Assembly (NCBI GenBank): GCA_958298945.1
Contig: OY282605.1
Span: 33,644,811 to 33,708,810 of the forward strand
DNA length: 64,000 nt
Direction of reading: 5' to 3'
From: Atherix ibis
Lineage: Eukaryota; Arthropoda; Insecta; Diptera; Athericidae
The position numbers were made by a program, and so were the translations under genes. The first letter of the stretch is position 1. Each line of letters opens with the position of its first letter. The notes beneath the pieces are model-generated. The model ran no database searches. It was not told the DNA's origin and was given only the letters and a program-made list of their open reading frames with translations. Shown here piece after piece: positions 12,831-23,470 of the stretch.

Positions 12831-13030
12831 GTTTGCACGCCCAATAAACAGAACACCATCATCTGCAGTGACAACCACGTAGCCCTAAAAGTCATTGGTG
12901 GCCCATCGAATGAGCTTGTTCTTTTAAAATATTCGACATAACCTGCTTAACAACAGGACTGTTGAATTACGTTGGGTTCTAGGGCAGATGGGTAACGAGT
13001 GAGCCGATCAACTAGTAGGGAAGACACCTT
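12831..13030 (+). pseudogene. Non-LTR retrotransposon RNase H fragment
   Basis: Across frames the plus strand gives TIICSDNHVALKVIGG (about 12858-12905), matching the CSDSQAALK strand of jockey/R1-type RNase H with its catalytic Asp. About 80 bp later comes WVLGQMGNE.ADQLVGK (12970-13020), matching the WVPGHxGNExADxLA segment. Stops and frameshifts interrupt it. It runs directly into tandem repeats that reuse the last motif. Confidence 0.55.
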
Positions 13031-13530
13031 GACACCCGATGTTCATAGAAATTTATTAATTCGTCACACCTGCTTTGTGCTTGCCGATTAATTACTAGGG
13101 TAAGCTTTCCGTCAGGCGGTTCCCAACTTGTCATACCTACTTCCTGCGGGTCGATCAAATGGTGGGGGAAACTTTCTATTGCCCGGTTTTCGTAGCAGTT
13201 CATAGCCAACCGCACATCCTTGGAATGTGTCGATTAACTGGCACAGACTACTCTTCATCTGCTTCGAGTGGGCAGATCAACTGATGCGGGAAAATCTTTG
13301 TGGTAAGGTGTTCGAAACAGTTCCTTAATTGCTACACCTGCTTCGAACTGACGAAGGAGACTCTTTGCTGCTTGGTGTTCTTATTAGTTCCTTCCTTGCC
13401 GCTCCTGCTTTGAGCGCGCCGATCAACTTATGAGTCAAACTCCCCGTCTCACGATGCTCGCAGCAGTTCGTAACTTACCACACTTTCCCGTAGTTGCACA
13501 GTTAACTTGTTGGTGGAGGGGGGAGCCAGT
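13000..13530 (+). repeat. Degenerate tandem repeat of roughly 75-80 bp
   Basis: A GCCGATCAACT-like word recurs at about 13003, 13083, 13149, 13229, 13272, 13345, 13420 and 13500, with CACCTGCTT and GTTCNNAGCAGTTC blocks between. Copies are diverged, with some shortened units. The recurring word is the DNA of the ADQL motif of the adjoining RNase H remnant. Confidence 0.6.
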
Positions 13531-14100
13531 TGCTTACTCTTTCTCTCCCAGTATTCAAAACAGTTCCTAACTTTAGTCATTCGTAAAGATACTGACTGGA
13601 CAAGTAGTGAAGGTTTCTTTTTGTAAAGGTTCTCGAGAAGATCAGTTAGGCAACCGTTGTCCAACCAATCTACGCGACAACCTTATCAAAATTTTGGGCA
13701 CGAAATCCTCTCCGATTTGTGAAAGGACTCTGTGCTCTCATGCATGAGTTCCTTTAAGATAAAACTCCTTGTCACCCAATGATCGCAGCAGTTCATAGCT
13801 TACCACACTTTCCCCGAGTTACCCGATTAAATTGTTGAGGGGGGTGGGGGGTGGTTACCCTTTGTCTCCCGGTATTCAAAATAGTTCTTAACTTTAGTCA
13901 ATCGTGGACATACAGAGTAGACAATGATGAAAGTTTTTTTTTTGATAAGGTTGTCGGGAAGATTGGTTAGGCAACCGTTGCGCAACCTAGACAATCTTAC
14001 CAAAATTTTAGGCACGGAAACCTCTCAGATTCCGGATAGGACTCTGTGCTCTCATACATAATTTCGTTTTTAGGTAAAACCACCCTCACACCATCTACCC
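13459..14100 (+). repeat. Two diverged direct repeats with a 325-bp period
   Basis: The block starting CGCAGCAGTTC at 13459 recurs at 13784, followed in both by CACACTTTCCC, a G-rich run, GTATTCAAAA, TTAGGCAACCGTTG, and GGCACG. The second unit continues without a break into the dispersed repeat shared with 9.8 kb. ORFs in this interval are open by chance and run antisense to the repeat. Confidence 0.7.
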
Positions 14101-14431
14101 ATCCTGTAACGCTCGACCTTAATTATTTTTTTGGAAATTGGGTAAAGCAATCTCACCTAAAATTTCTTTTCTAATGAGATCCCCTTCACTATGAAACTTT
14201 TAGATCCCTCAATTTTCAATTGACTTTCCATGTCTTTTTTCGGATTCTTAAAATAAATGAACATGCTCTACAAAATCCAATCTCTCCTAAGTGTTCCTTC
14301 CAACTAGCAAACAACCAAAATTTCATCAAACCCGCTCCTTTACAGATCGCAGAACGTCCTTATAGCGGTGGCAGCTAACTTATGTCCTAAAGGACTCAAA
14401 AAAAAAAACACACACTTATTTTTCTATAATT
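13990..14431 (+). repeat. Dispersed 440-bp repeat, second copy
   Basis: Nearly identical to 9800-10241 along the whole length, including CCTTTACAGATCGCAGAACG and the terminal CACACACTTATTTTTC. This copy lies at the 3' end of the RNase H-containing relic, so the repeat probably represents the 3' end of that non-LTR element. Confidence 0.85.
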
Positions 14432-16213
14432 CGTTATATTTAAAAAAAATATTTTTACTTTATTCCAAAAATAAGTTTTACTGAAACTTAAAAATTCAAA
14501 TAGAGTTCGTCCAAATCGACAGACGGTCTATAATTCCGTAATTGGTATTAAAATATTTGTATTCGATAGCAGTGTAAGTCTTATTAAACATTTATCTGTA
14601 TTGAAATTGTGCAATAAATTTCTTTTTCTCCTACAACTGAGGACACTTATTATGGTAGGATGGATGATCGTAGAAAATTTATTATCCAATCGGTTTTGGT
14701 TTTCTTTTAGATTGTTTGGAAAAATTTCCATTGCATCACATTCGCCGAGCATTGATTGCACAACGGGGGAAATTTTCTTTTTTGCAAAGTATTCGATGTT
14801 GTTAAAAGTTTTTGAATTGGATGACAAATTTCGTTTGCTTATAATTCCGGCAACGATTTGTACCGATAATTCCACCTGATTAACATACGAATATGATCTC
14901 AGCATTGAATAGATTTTTTTTTAAAGTACTCGAACATGGGTCAGCATAACGAAGAAAAAATAAAAAATAAAATAAAATTGTTCGAAAAGCCAATTGTTCA
15001 ATGTTGTAGTCTCTTTGAATGGTATTATTATTATTTATTTTTGGTGGTTTTTTAATTGTTTGTTTAATAATTGGAAATTTTGCAAAGTTACTGGAATCCA
15101 TTCAACCTGTAGAGAACAGGTTGTTTAATGTCATACACACAAATGGGCCATAATTGAAGATAGACCGCGATCGTACAGCACCTCATATCGATGTGACCAG
15201 AATACGAATGGTGGAAATTTACACTTGGATATGGTTAAGGCGCAGAATGACAACAATTACACCTTGTCCATTGACCATTTTTGGGCACACACAGAAAAGC
15301 AACTTGTATTATCCGATAACAAAAAAAAGTGGACTTTTTTTTAAGTCATCGATCGAAGAGAACTAAATAGCAACAAATAAATCAAGCGTGTTACACTGCA
15401 CTTTATAAGCACATCGGTATTATGACTTTCACACAGTAAAATACGAGTATGCCGGGAGATAGAAGAAGCTTAAATGGATGATGGGAACTATTAAAAACAG
15501 AAATTTTCTGTACAATGGGAGCACAGAAAGGTGCTGCATGAATTATGGATTTGCTCTTATCAGAAACAGGAACTGAAATGCTTTGAAGATGAGACAGACG
15601 GTCGTGGACCAATTGCGGTCGATCGATCTACACTTTCATCGGAAAATGTGACCTGCTCCAATCGATCATCGAATCTCAGCAATCGTAATTGAAAAGAAGA
15701 TTGAAGAAAATTCATCTTACAAAACTAACTGATACCTGTAATCAGTGCAATTAACTAGGATTAGAGCACACTACGATCATTATTAAATCCATATAGTCGA
15801 TATACCTGTTCGAATCGATTAGGTAGAATTGTCACGGTCAACCAGGTAGTATCCGTTCGTAAGGGGTGGACCACTTGTACGTTTGTTGGCTTTCTTTTTT
15901 TAATAGTAGAGAAAACTATTGTATAAGTGCCGTTAAGATCCTACTAAATAGGTGCACTACTGACTTGCGATTTTAAGTCAGTGAACTCTTTTTAAAATTT
16001 CCGTGAAATGAAGACTTGATTTGCCCTCGAATAGACTAAAATGAATCGATTTAATGTGAAGTAATCATCATGTAAAAAAATTCTGAATAAAAAGTAGTTT
16101 TTTGCACATTGTTATTTTGTAATTCTATTTTGTAATTATTACATATATAATAATATTATTAGTTTATAGAAATTGATACGATGGTTACTTTCTACGACTT
16201 TTTTTTATTATTT
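14432..16213. other. Intergenic DNA, function unknown
   Basis: Moderately AT-rich, with short open frames (for example 14528-14905 minus, 125 codons) that show no recognisable domain. I cannot support a gene. The interval has no clear terminal repeats. Confidence 0.35.
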
Positions 16214-16325
16214 AAAGATTATTCAATTTGTATTTTGGAAAGTAAAATTAAATTAAATATATTAAAAATATAGATTTTAATGAAAGTTTACTTTTATTAT
16301 ATTGATAAAATATTGCCATTATTTA
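16214..16325 (+). mobile_element. Solo long terminal inverted repeat of the long-TIR family
   Basis: AGATTATTCAATTTGTATTTTGGAAAG at about 16214 followed by ATTGCCATTATTT at 16312 reproduces the outer and inner markers of the family's left end. No inverted partner is found nearby. Confidence 0.45.
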
Positions 16326-16539
16326 AAAAAATTATAAAATTACTTTAAAAAATGTTAAAGTAATTTTTTTTTGGCAAAACTTCATTCTTTTGAAATAATT
16401 TTTTGATGACTTTCGAAATAAAAATATATGTATGGCAGTTAGATAGATGGATATGTAATGAGAGGGGTGAGGGGGGGTTGGTGGTTTATTTTTTTAGAAA
16501 ATTTGTGGGTGGTTAAAATTTGGAATAATAATATAAAAA

Positions 16540-16648
16540 GGTTTAAACCAGCTTACTAGGTTGCATTTCTATATCATCCTGAGAAATCTTTTTCCTATGG
16601 TTTAAACCAGCTTACTAGGTTGCATTTCTATATCATCCTGAGAAACCT
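16540..16648 (+). repeat. Tandem duplication, 59-bp unit
   Basis: GGTTTAAACCAGCTTACTAG begins at 16540 and again at 16599. The two units match up to GAGAAA, after which the second diverges. This is a recent, nearly perfect two-copy repeat. Confidence 0.9.
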
Positions 16649-17235
16649 CTGTCAGGAATTATTCCATGGGAAAGGAATTAATCGAAACATACGAAGTCTT
16701 TTTTATCGATAGCGCTAGCCCACGATGTCTGTCACGTGTAAGAGCCTCACATTTCGTCACATGGAATCTGTGCCGAACGCACTAATCACCACTTCATTAT
16801 AAGAAGGGTATAATGGGCTATTGTCAAATTTAAAGCGATGTTGATAGGCCCAAAAGGGTCTCTGTTTCATCAATAATTGAGCTAGTCGGTCAATTCATGG
16901 ATCCATCTAGCGTCGAAAGTATCAATCATGGTGAGTCCATCTAGCATCAAAAGCAGCAACACAACAAATTTGACATTGCCGCCTGGTAAATGATAACAGC
17001 TGAGTTTCTTGGAATAAGGACCGGGAAGTGGTTAGTTTAAATAAGGAATGGGGATCGAAAATGATTAAATATAGCTAACAGATCCAAGGACTGGTGTTGC
17101 AAATCCTTATTACAAAATTCCCAGTTAAATAGACCAACCTACACACACTTACGCACAAAGAAACGCAAAAATACACACTTGCACACCAATTTTGACGCAT
17201 CTCTGCGATTTTGACGCAAGTCTTTGACGTCACTT
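16649..17235. other. Less AT-rich intergenic DNA
   Basis: The composition differs from its surroundings, which hints at an old insertion. An imperfect local duplication (GTCCATCTAGCATCAAAAG near 16933 versus GGATCCATCTAGCGTCGAAAG near 16899) is visible. No gene signature. Confidence 0.35.
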
Positions 17236-18120
17236 AGAATATTTTTTTAAATAAAGATCGATGATTTAATATAAATTCTTTCTTTGCATTTTTTTAAAGA
17301 TCGTTTTTTTTCAAAATTTTTTACTCAAATCGTTTTCTAATACATTCAGGATTTTCCATATTTCTGCATTGTCTGGTGCCAAAAAAAAATCTTTTAATTG
17401 GCGGAATTGTTTTTTTTGCTAATTATTTGCAAAAATTTTCTATCCTCTTGCCTCTTTCTAATGACATTCTAAATTTTTTTGTAATTTTTTAAAGATCGTT
17501 TTTTTTTCAAAAATGTTCATGCAAATTGATAAGGTTTCTAAAAATTTTGGAATTTTGATTATGTCTCTATCGTCTGGGGTGAAAAATTCATCAAATTTTT
17601 CACTGAAAATTGCAAATTTTCTAAAAACCTTTTTCAATTTTTCCGCATATTTTAAGAGATCGTTTTGTCCACAACGTTTTTTTCAAAAATTTTTACTCAA
17701 ATTGTTTTCTAAAAAATTCAGGATTTTCCATATTTCTGCATTGTCTGAGATCAAAAATGCATCGATTGGCAAAAATGAACTTTTCACTAAAAATGGCAAA
17801 TTTTGCCTATTGAAATCGCAATATTTTCAATTTTTTCGTATTTTTTAAAGATCGTTTTAAAAAAAAAATTGTTCATCGAAATTGTTGCGATTTTAAATAT
17901 TCCTGCATCGTCTGGGGTCAAAAATTCATCGATTGGCAAAAATCGCAAAACTTTTCACTCAAAATGGCCTTTTCTAAGAACATTTTCAATTTTTTCGTAT
18001 TTTTTGAAAGATTGTTTTTTCTGAAAATGGAAAGTTTTCTTCACCTCCTCCCTTCTTAAAAACCTGTTTTTAAATTTTTTCACATTTTTTAAAAGATTTT
18101 TTGTCCACAACCAAATTAAT
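17236..18120 (+). repeat. Degenerate tandem repeat with alternating 160- and 195-bp spacing
   Basis: TTTTTTAAAGATCGTTTTTT-like words recur at 17296, 17491, 17653, 17847, 18007 and 18091. Between them lie recurring CATATTTCTGCATTGTCTG and ATCGATTGGCAAAAAT blocks. The plus-strand ORFs in this interval, rich in Phe and Ser, come from the repeat and are not genes. Confidence 0.7.
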
Positions 18121-20099
18121 GCGATTATTTGGAACTTTGAAAAGTTTTTCTCAGATTATTATTAATATTTTTTTTTTTTTTTAAATTTTACTAGAAAGTC
18201 AAAAAGTTCTTTTTAAAAAAAAAAAATTCTAAATTATTTAGGAAAACACACATTTTTGTTAGTTTTATTAAAATATCGGAGAGGATTTAAAAAGAAGTTC
18301 TTGAAAAACGCTGAAAATAGAAGAAATTATCGGAAATTTTTTAAGACTACACACATTTTAATGGACGAATTTTCTTATTGGTTTTTTTTTTCGATAGTAC
18401 ATTTTTAAAGATTTAATTCTTTTATTAGATTTTTAATTCAATAAAATTAATTTTTTTCTTTAAAAATTTTAACGATCGATCAAGTGAAAGTGTTCACTTG
18501 ATAGACATCTGCCAAGGCGAACGTAATTAAATTAAGTAAACAATTTGATGGATTTTTAGCCAGTTTATTTGATAGTCATGGACGAATGTCTATGCAATCG
18601 AACTATTTGAATTGAACAGATTTTTATTGACTTGAATGGAGGCGGAAAATTGAATTGTTGCCAAAAAAAAAAAACCAACGGAAAAAGGCACCTAAACTTA
18701 AACGTTCGACGATCTTTTTTTCGATCGCATAGGAAGTAAATAATATCGACAATGTTGAAAAGTTATTTCCTTCAAAGCTTTATGGGGGAGATATTTTTCT
18801 ACTGTAAACAAACACACATCAAATAAAGTTTTTTGAAAATAGTTTAATTTCTTTCTATCAAATTTGATTTAAACAAAAAAATATAGATCATGAGAAGTTG
18901 ATGATCTTTCAAAAGTGTTGCTTTCAAAAATGAAGGTTTCGAATTAAAAGAGAATATGTTTTTCTTCAGCTAGGATTTAAGTAATTTTATTTTCAATTTC
19001 AGCAATTTAGTTTAATATTTGAATTTTTAAATTTATATTTTTTTTATGAAGATCAAATTTTCTGTTAGATTAAAAAAATAAATCTTGTTGAGTTCTCTTG
19101 CTATGCGCTTAAAGAATTCTCCTTTTAAGCAAAATAAATTGGAATGTACTAATTTTTTTCTGCCTACGTTTAATCAAATATTTAAGTATTTTCTGGTAAA
19201 GTTAAAAAGAAAATTATTATTATTTATTTTAAAGGTGAACTTTTAAAAAAAAATCACCTTAATTTCAACTAAAACAGCAAAATATTTGCTAAACTCTATT
19301 ATTTTGTAAATTTTTCGTAATAAATTCTGTTCTACTCCATATGTGTGTAAACAATTTTCATTTATTTATAAAATTTCAATTAATTTTCTTACGTATTTGG
19401 ATAAGAAAAAAATAATTAAAAACCAGCTGAACAAATTAACAATTTACTATGTTATATGAAATATTCAAGTACAAATGTACTAAATTTTAACTAACCAAAT
19501 CGTACATTTGCACTTAAATTAAAATTTGCATTTTATTTATTTTCAATCAAATAAAAAAAAAATACAATAAAAACTCTTTATTTTCTTGATTTAATAAATT
19601 TTTCCTTTAAATAATAATTTTAGGAGAATTATAAAAACTTTTTGAATTTTTGTGTGTTCTTAAATTAGGAATTTTTCAATTGGACTAATATTAACAATTG
19701 AGCAGAGTTTTTTTTTCTCTAAAAGGTCATTTCTAGTCAAATTTATACTGAAATGTAAATTTTTATAGGCCCACGACAACTGAAGCTTCATTCAAACTCA
19801 GAATCGCTACGTACTAGCCACAAGCGGTCAGATTATCGTAAAATATTCAGTTTATAAGTGGTGTCTCCAAAAATCACGCAAGAATTTATTTTTTTAAGAA
19901 ATTTATTATTAAATTAGAAATTTTTTATTAGTCCTTAAATTAAACAGTATAGGATAATATACAAAATATAGCATATTGGGTAAATAGCCCCCACGGCTTT
20001 GTTAGCGTATAATCAATCTTTTTGTTGAAATTTTCCATAACCTTTCTGCATAAATTTGGCTGAATTTCCTTGAAATTGCCTTCAATTTTCCCGTTCAAG
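18121..20099. other. AT-rich DNA without gene
   Basis: Poly-A/T runs and no coding signature. CGATCGATCAAGTGAAAG near 18472 followed by CACTTGATAGA at 18494 makes a short local inverted repeat. Nothing else recognised. Confidence 0.4.
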
Positions 20100-21115
20100 G
20101 TGTGGGTGGTCATAGGCATATACGTTAGACTTGAAAAAAACTGTAAAAGATGAGTCCTGAGGGCTTATTCTGATCGCCAAAACGGGAAAATAAACGACCA
20201 GCAAATGACACATACAATTATTAAATTATTTCCCGGGCTGTATGGCATGTGGCACCGTCTTTTTGAAACCACATGTCGTCCACATCCATATCTTACAATT
20301 TAACCGGATTATCATGTCGCCTGACTTTTTATCTTATAGGTAATAAAAAAATACTATACGATAAAATAATTTATTCTAACCACACCTTCCCCCCCCCCCT
20401 CATCCGCCACAAACGCTATTAAAATTTATATTGTCATAAACCATAGACTTCAGAAAACTCCAAAGAAAAAAGTCCTGAGGACCAATTCTGTCCACCAAAT
20501 CGGGAAATTACATGACCAGCAAATAACTCATACAGTAATTGAATTGTTTCTACGGCTGTATGGCATGTGACACCTTCTTTTTAAAACCACATGTCATCCA
20601 CATTCATATCTTATAATTTAGGCACAAAAAACTGGATTATCATGTCGCCTATTTTACTAAAAAAATTCCACTTACACCATTTATCTTATAGGTAATAAAA
20701 AAATACTATACGATAAAATAATTTATTTTAACCACACCTCCCCCTCCTCCCCCTAACCGCACTAAACAATATTAAAATTTATATTGGCATAAACCTTAGA
20801 CGTTAGAAAACTCTAAAAGAAAAAAGTGCTAGGGGCCAATTCTGTCCGCCAAAACGAGAAATTACACAACCAGCAAATGACTCATGCAGTAATTGAATTA
20901 TTTTTCGGGCTGTATGGCATGTGGCACCGTCTTTTTGAAACCACATGTCGTTCACATCCATATCTTACAATTTTGGCACAAAATACCATGTCACGACTCT
21001 ATATTACTAAAAAAATTCCACTATAGGTAATAAAAAATATTATAGGATAAAATAATATATTCTAACCACACCTCCCCCTCTCCACCAAACCCCCCTAAAC
21101 ACTATTAATATTTCA
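20100..21115 (-). repeat. Three tandem copies of an antisense transposase fragment
   Basis: CTGTATGGCATGTG begins at 20238, 20556 and 20910 (spacings 318 and 354). On the minus strand each copy encodes a degraded MDVDDMWFQKDGATCHTAR, the second catalytic Asp segment (QDGATCHTA) of an IS630/Tc1/mariner-superfamily transposase. The first copy continues to FAGRLFSRFGDQN. Units also share TATAGGTAATAAAAAA and AACCACACCTCCCCC. All copies are truncated and stop-containing. Confidence 0.7.
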
Positions 21116-21640
21116 AAAACAATTTTTACAAATAAAAATTCATTTTTATCTTGAAAACAAAGGTGAACTTCCGCAGGTAAAGTAAAAACAAAAAACCTTT
21201 AAGTTTATCCTTCGTTAAAGTAAGGTTGGATGCATGACAACTACACGTATTTACGGACTTAGACATTAGGGTTAATAGGTTCAAGCACACCCTAGTTCGA
21301 ATTAGAAGGCTCAATATTCAGTTAGGGCAAGCCTCTTAGGTTGTGTTGACGAGCCTCATAGTAAATATTCTAGTCCTAATTGTTTCTGAATAAAAGTTAA
21401 ATCCCCAACATTACTTTTTCTAATGAGTACATAGGTTAAGATAGTATGTGCGGGGCATTCCAAAGAGGAATCCTTTGACCAACGACTTATGTTACGTAGC
21501 CCAGGAAAATAGTGATACTTTCATCACTGCGAGTGATCTGACAACACTGTGGACTTTACCTCCGTAAAAATTAAGAGTAAGTCATTCCTAGACTTGAAGG
21601 ACAATGTTCATCCCCTTTACAGTAACTAGACGACCCTATA
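21116..21640. other. Intergenic DNA, unassigned
   Basis: Near-balanced composition from 21230 on suggests an old insertion, but no protein or repeat family is recognised. Confidence 0.35.
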
Positions 21641-22470
21641 GAGTTTGTCCAGGGAAGTTTTTCGATGTCATAAAGCATTTTTGAAGCGACGAGAAGCAGT
21701 GGAAGATGAACCTCACTCAGGAAGGTCTTCAACATCGAAAACTGATGAAAATTTGAAATGAGTGAGGGTTTCTATGTGGTCAGAGACCGTTGATTAACAT
21801 TGAAACTGATGAGTAGTCCTTGAAAGGCTCAGAAAAAGGATTATTATCGTTCGCTCGGACATTATAGATACTCTGTTATATGGCAATATCCATCAATTCG
21901 TTTTGTAGCCCCTTAACCCCACTCCCCTCGAAAACAAGTGTAGGTTTTTTTGAAGTCAAACCGTTGATTAACACTGCAACTGATGAGTATTCTTTGAAAG
22001 GATCATAAAAAGGATTATTATCGTTCGCTCGGACATTATAGATACTCTGTTATATGGCAATCACTATGAATGAGTTTTGTAGCCTCTTAACCCCACTCCC
22101 CTCGAAAGCAAGTGTAGGTTTTTTTGAGGTCAAACCGTTGATTAACACTGCAACTGATGAGTATTCTTTGAAAGGATCATAAAAAGGATTATTATCGTTC
22201 GCTCGGACATTATAGATACTCTGTTATATGGCAATGGCCATCAATTCGTTTTGTACCCTCTTAGCCCCACTCCCCTCGCACACCATATTCACCTGATCTT
22301 AGTCCGTCTGATTTTTTTCTGTTCCCCAAAGTACTGTAATCAAGGCGCTAAAGCCGATTCTAGTTGAAGCTTTCCAGCACTGCTACGAAGAGTGGAAACA
22401 ATGCCTCCGCTGGTGTATATGAGAACTACTTTGAAGTGGATAGCATTGATGTACAAAAAAAAGATTTGAA
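21641..22470 (+). pseudogene. Mariner transposase relic with an internal triplication
   Basis: The 5' part encodes AFLKRREAVEDEPHSGRSS then TSKTDEN (21672-21757), the linker after the N-terminal HTH of mariner transposases. The 3' part encodes PYSPDLSPSDFFLFPK (22290-22337) with the third catalytic Asp, then AFQHCYEEWKQ and ENYFEVDSIDV near 22360-22455, the usual C-terminus. The middle catalytic region is lost and replaced by a 174-bp direct repeat. Stops in the first part also kill it. A relic at 58.27-58.62 kb appears to share the same deletion. Confidence 0.75.
21789..22280 (+). repeat. 174-bp tandem triplication inside the mariner relic
   Basis: GTTGATTAACANTG starts at 21789, 21963 and 22137, exactly 174 bp apart each time. 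The third unit is cut at about 22280. Copies two and three are more alike than either is to copy one. Each carries ATTATCGTTCGCTCGGACAT and CCCCACTCCCCTCG. Confidence 0.93.
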
Positions 22471-22847
22471 AATCTACCACACCTTAAAAAAGTCCCTTGA
22501 AACTTCAAGGTAGAAGAACTCTTCGGACCAACTCTGTACGTAGCCTAAAATAAAGCCTCGTTTTATGTCCTCTTTAACCCTAAACTGTACACGTTTTATA
22601 CTAGTGCTTGGAGAAGCATTAACAAAAATTACTCGACTAGGCCTTCTAGAAAATGTTACGTTCTGGCGCTTCTCAAACGGTGAGTTGTAGACCAATCAGA
22701 AGTTTTTCGTCTTTCTGAGTGTGAGGCGGTCTCTTACATCGCAGAAGGTTACGGCATGCAATACAATTTGTTTAAGTCGTAAAATAGGGAAACAATTTAA
22801 TAAAAAACGCGTCATGTTAAAAAACAAAATAATGGTTAGCAACCATG

Positions 22848-22920
22848 CATCCCTTGCGGGGATCGAACCCGCGACCTTTGGATTAGAAGTCCAACGCGCT
22901 ATCCTCTGCGCCAAAGGGAC
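22848..22920 (-). tRNA. tRNA-Arg (anticodon TCT)
   Basis: The minus strand folds into a complete 73-nt cloverleaf without intron. The acceptor stem is GTCCCTT/AAGGGAT (one G-U pair), the D stem GCGC/GCGC, and the anticodon stem TTGGA/TCCAA around loop CTTCTAA, giving anticodon TCT. The T stem is GCGGG/CCCGC around TTCGATC, and the discriminator base is G. Internal pol III signals are visible as the A box (TGGCGCAGAGG) and B box (GGTTCGATCCC). About 15-25 nt beyond the 3' end, a TTTTGTTTTTT run on the same strand can act as pol III terminator. It decodes AGA codons. Confidence 0.97.
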
Positions 22921-23470
22921 GTTGATGCAGTAAATGTCAAATACGCACTTCGGACAGCGAACCATCGATGTTCGTTCAATTACAATGGAAACCGGAGTGT
23001 GCGCTCAACAACTACAACAGCACAAAAAAAACGTGTCCGATTAGTGACAGTAAAAATTTTCAAAGCACTACAAATGCATTTCGTATTTAAAAATTCGGGT
23101 TTTATGCATTTATAAGTAAAGCAAAAAAGGAGTTAAATTGTGAATTTATTAGAAAAAAAATACTAATTTTATTTAATAATGTTACAAGAAAAATTACCAA
23201 ACATTTTAAAAATATTGTTATTTAAATTAAAATCAAAGGAAAAAAAACACCTCAAATGTTCACTAAAAATTAATGACAGAAAATAAATCGAGTATCAAAA
23301 TTTAGTTTAGTATTTTTTTAATACTAAAGCATGCCCTGAATATATAGTTCCCATTTGGATTTATTATTTATAAATAAGTTTCTTTTTAAATTTAATATAA
23401 TAAAAGAAATATTAAATATTTGAGTGGTGAGCAAATAAATAAATCAACAAAGTTGGTTGGTTACGTTACG
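22921..23470. other. Spacer between tRNA and membrane-protein gene
   Basis: AT-rich. It probably holds the promoters of the two divergently transcribed neighbours, but I cannot point to a convincing TATA box or initiator. Confidence 0.35.

Noticed and set aside
14528..14905. 125-codon minus-strand ORF
   Set aside because: No recognisable domain, no splice partners, an overlapping ORF of similar length on the other strand, and AT-rich composition. Not enough to call a gene.
22696..22965. Minus-strand ORF of 89 codons containing ARWTSNPKVAGSIPAR
   Set aside because: This is the well-known false protein produced by translating a tRNA-Arg gene. The tRNA lies exactly there.
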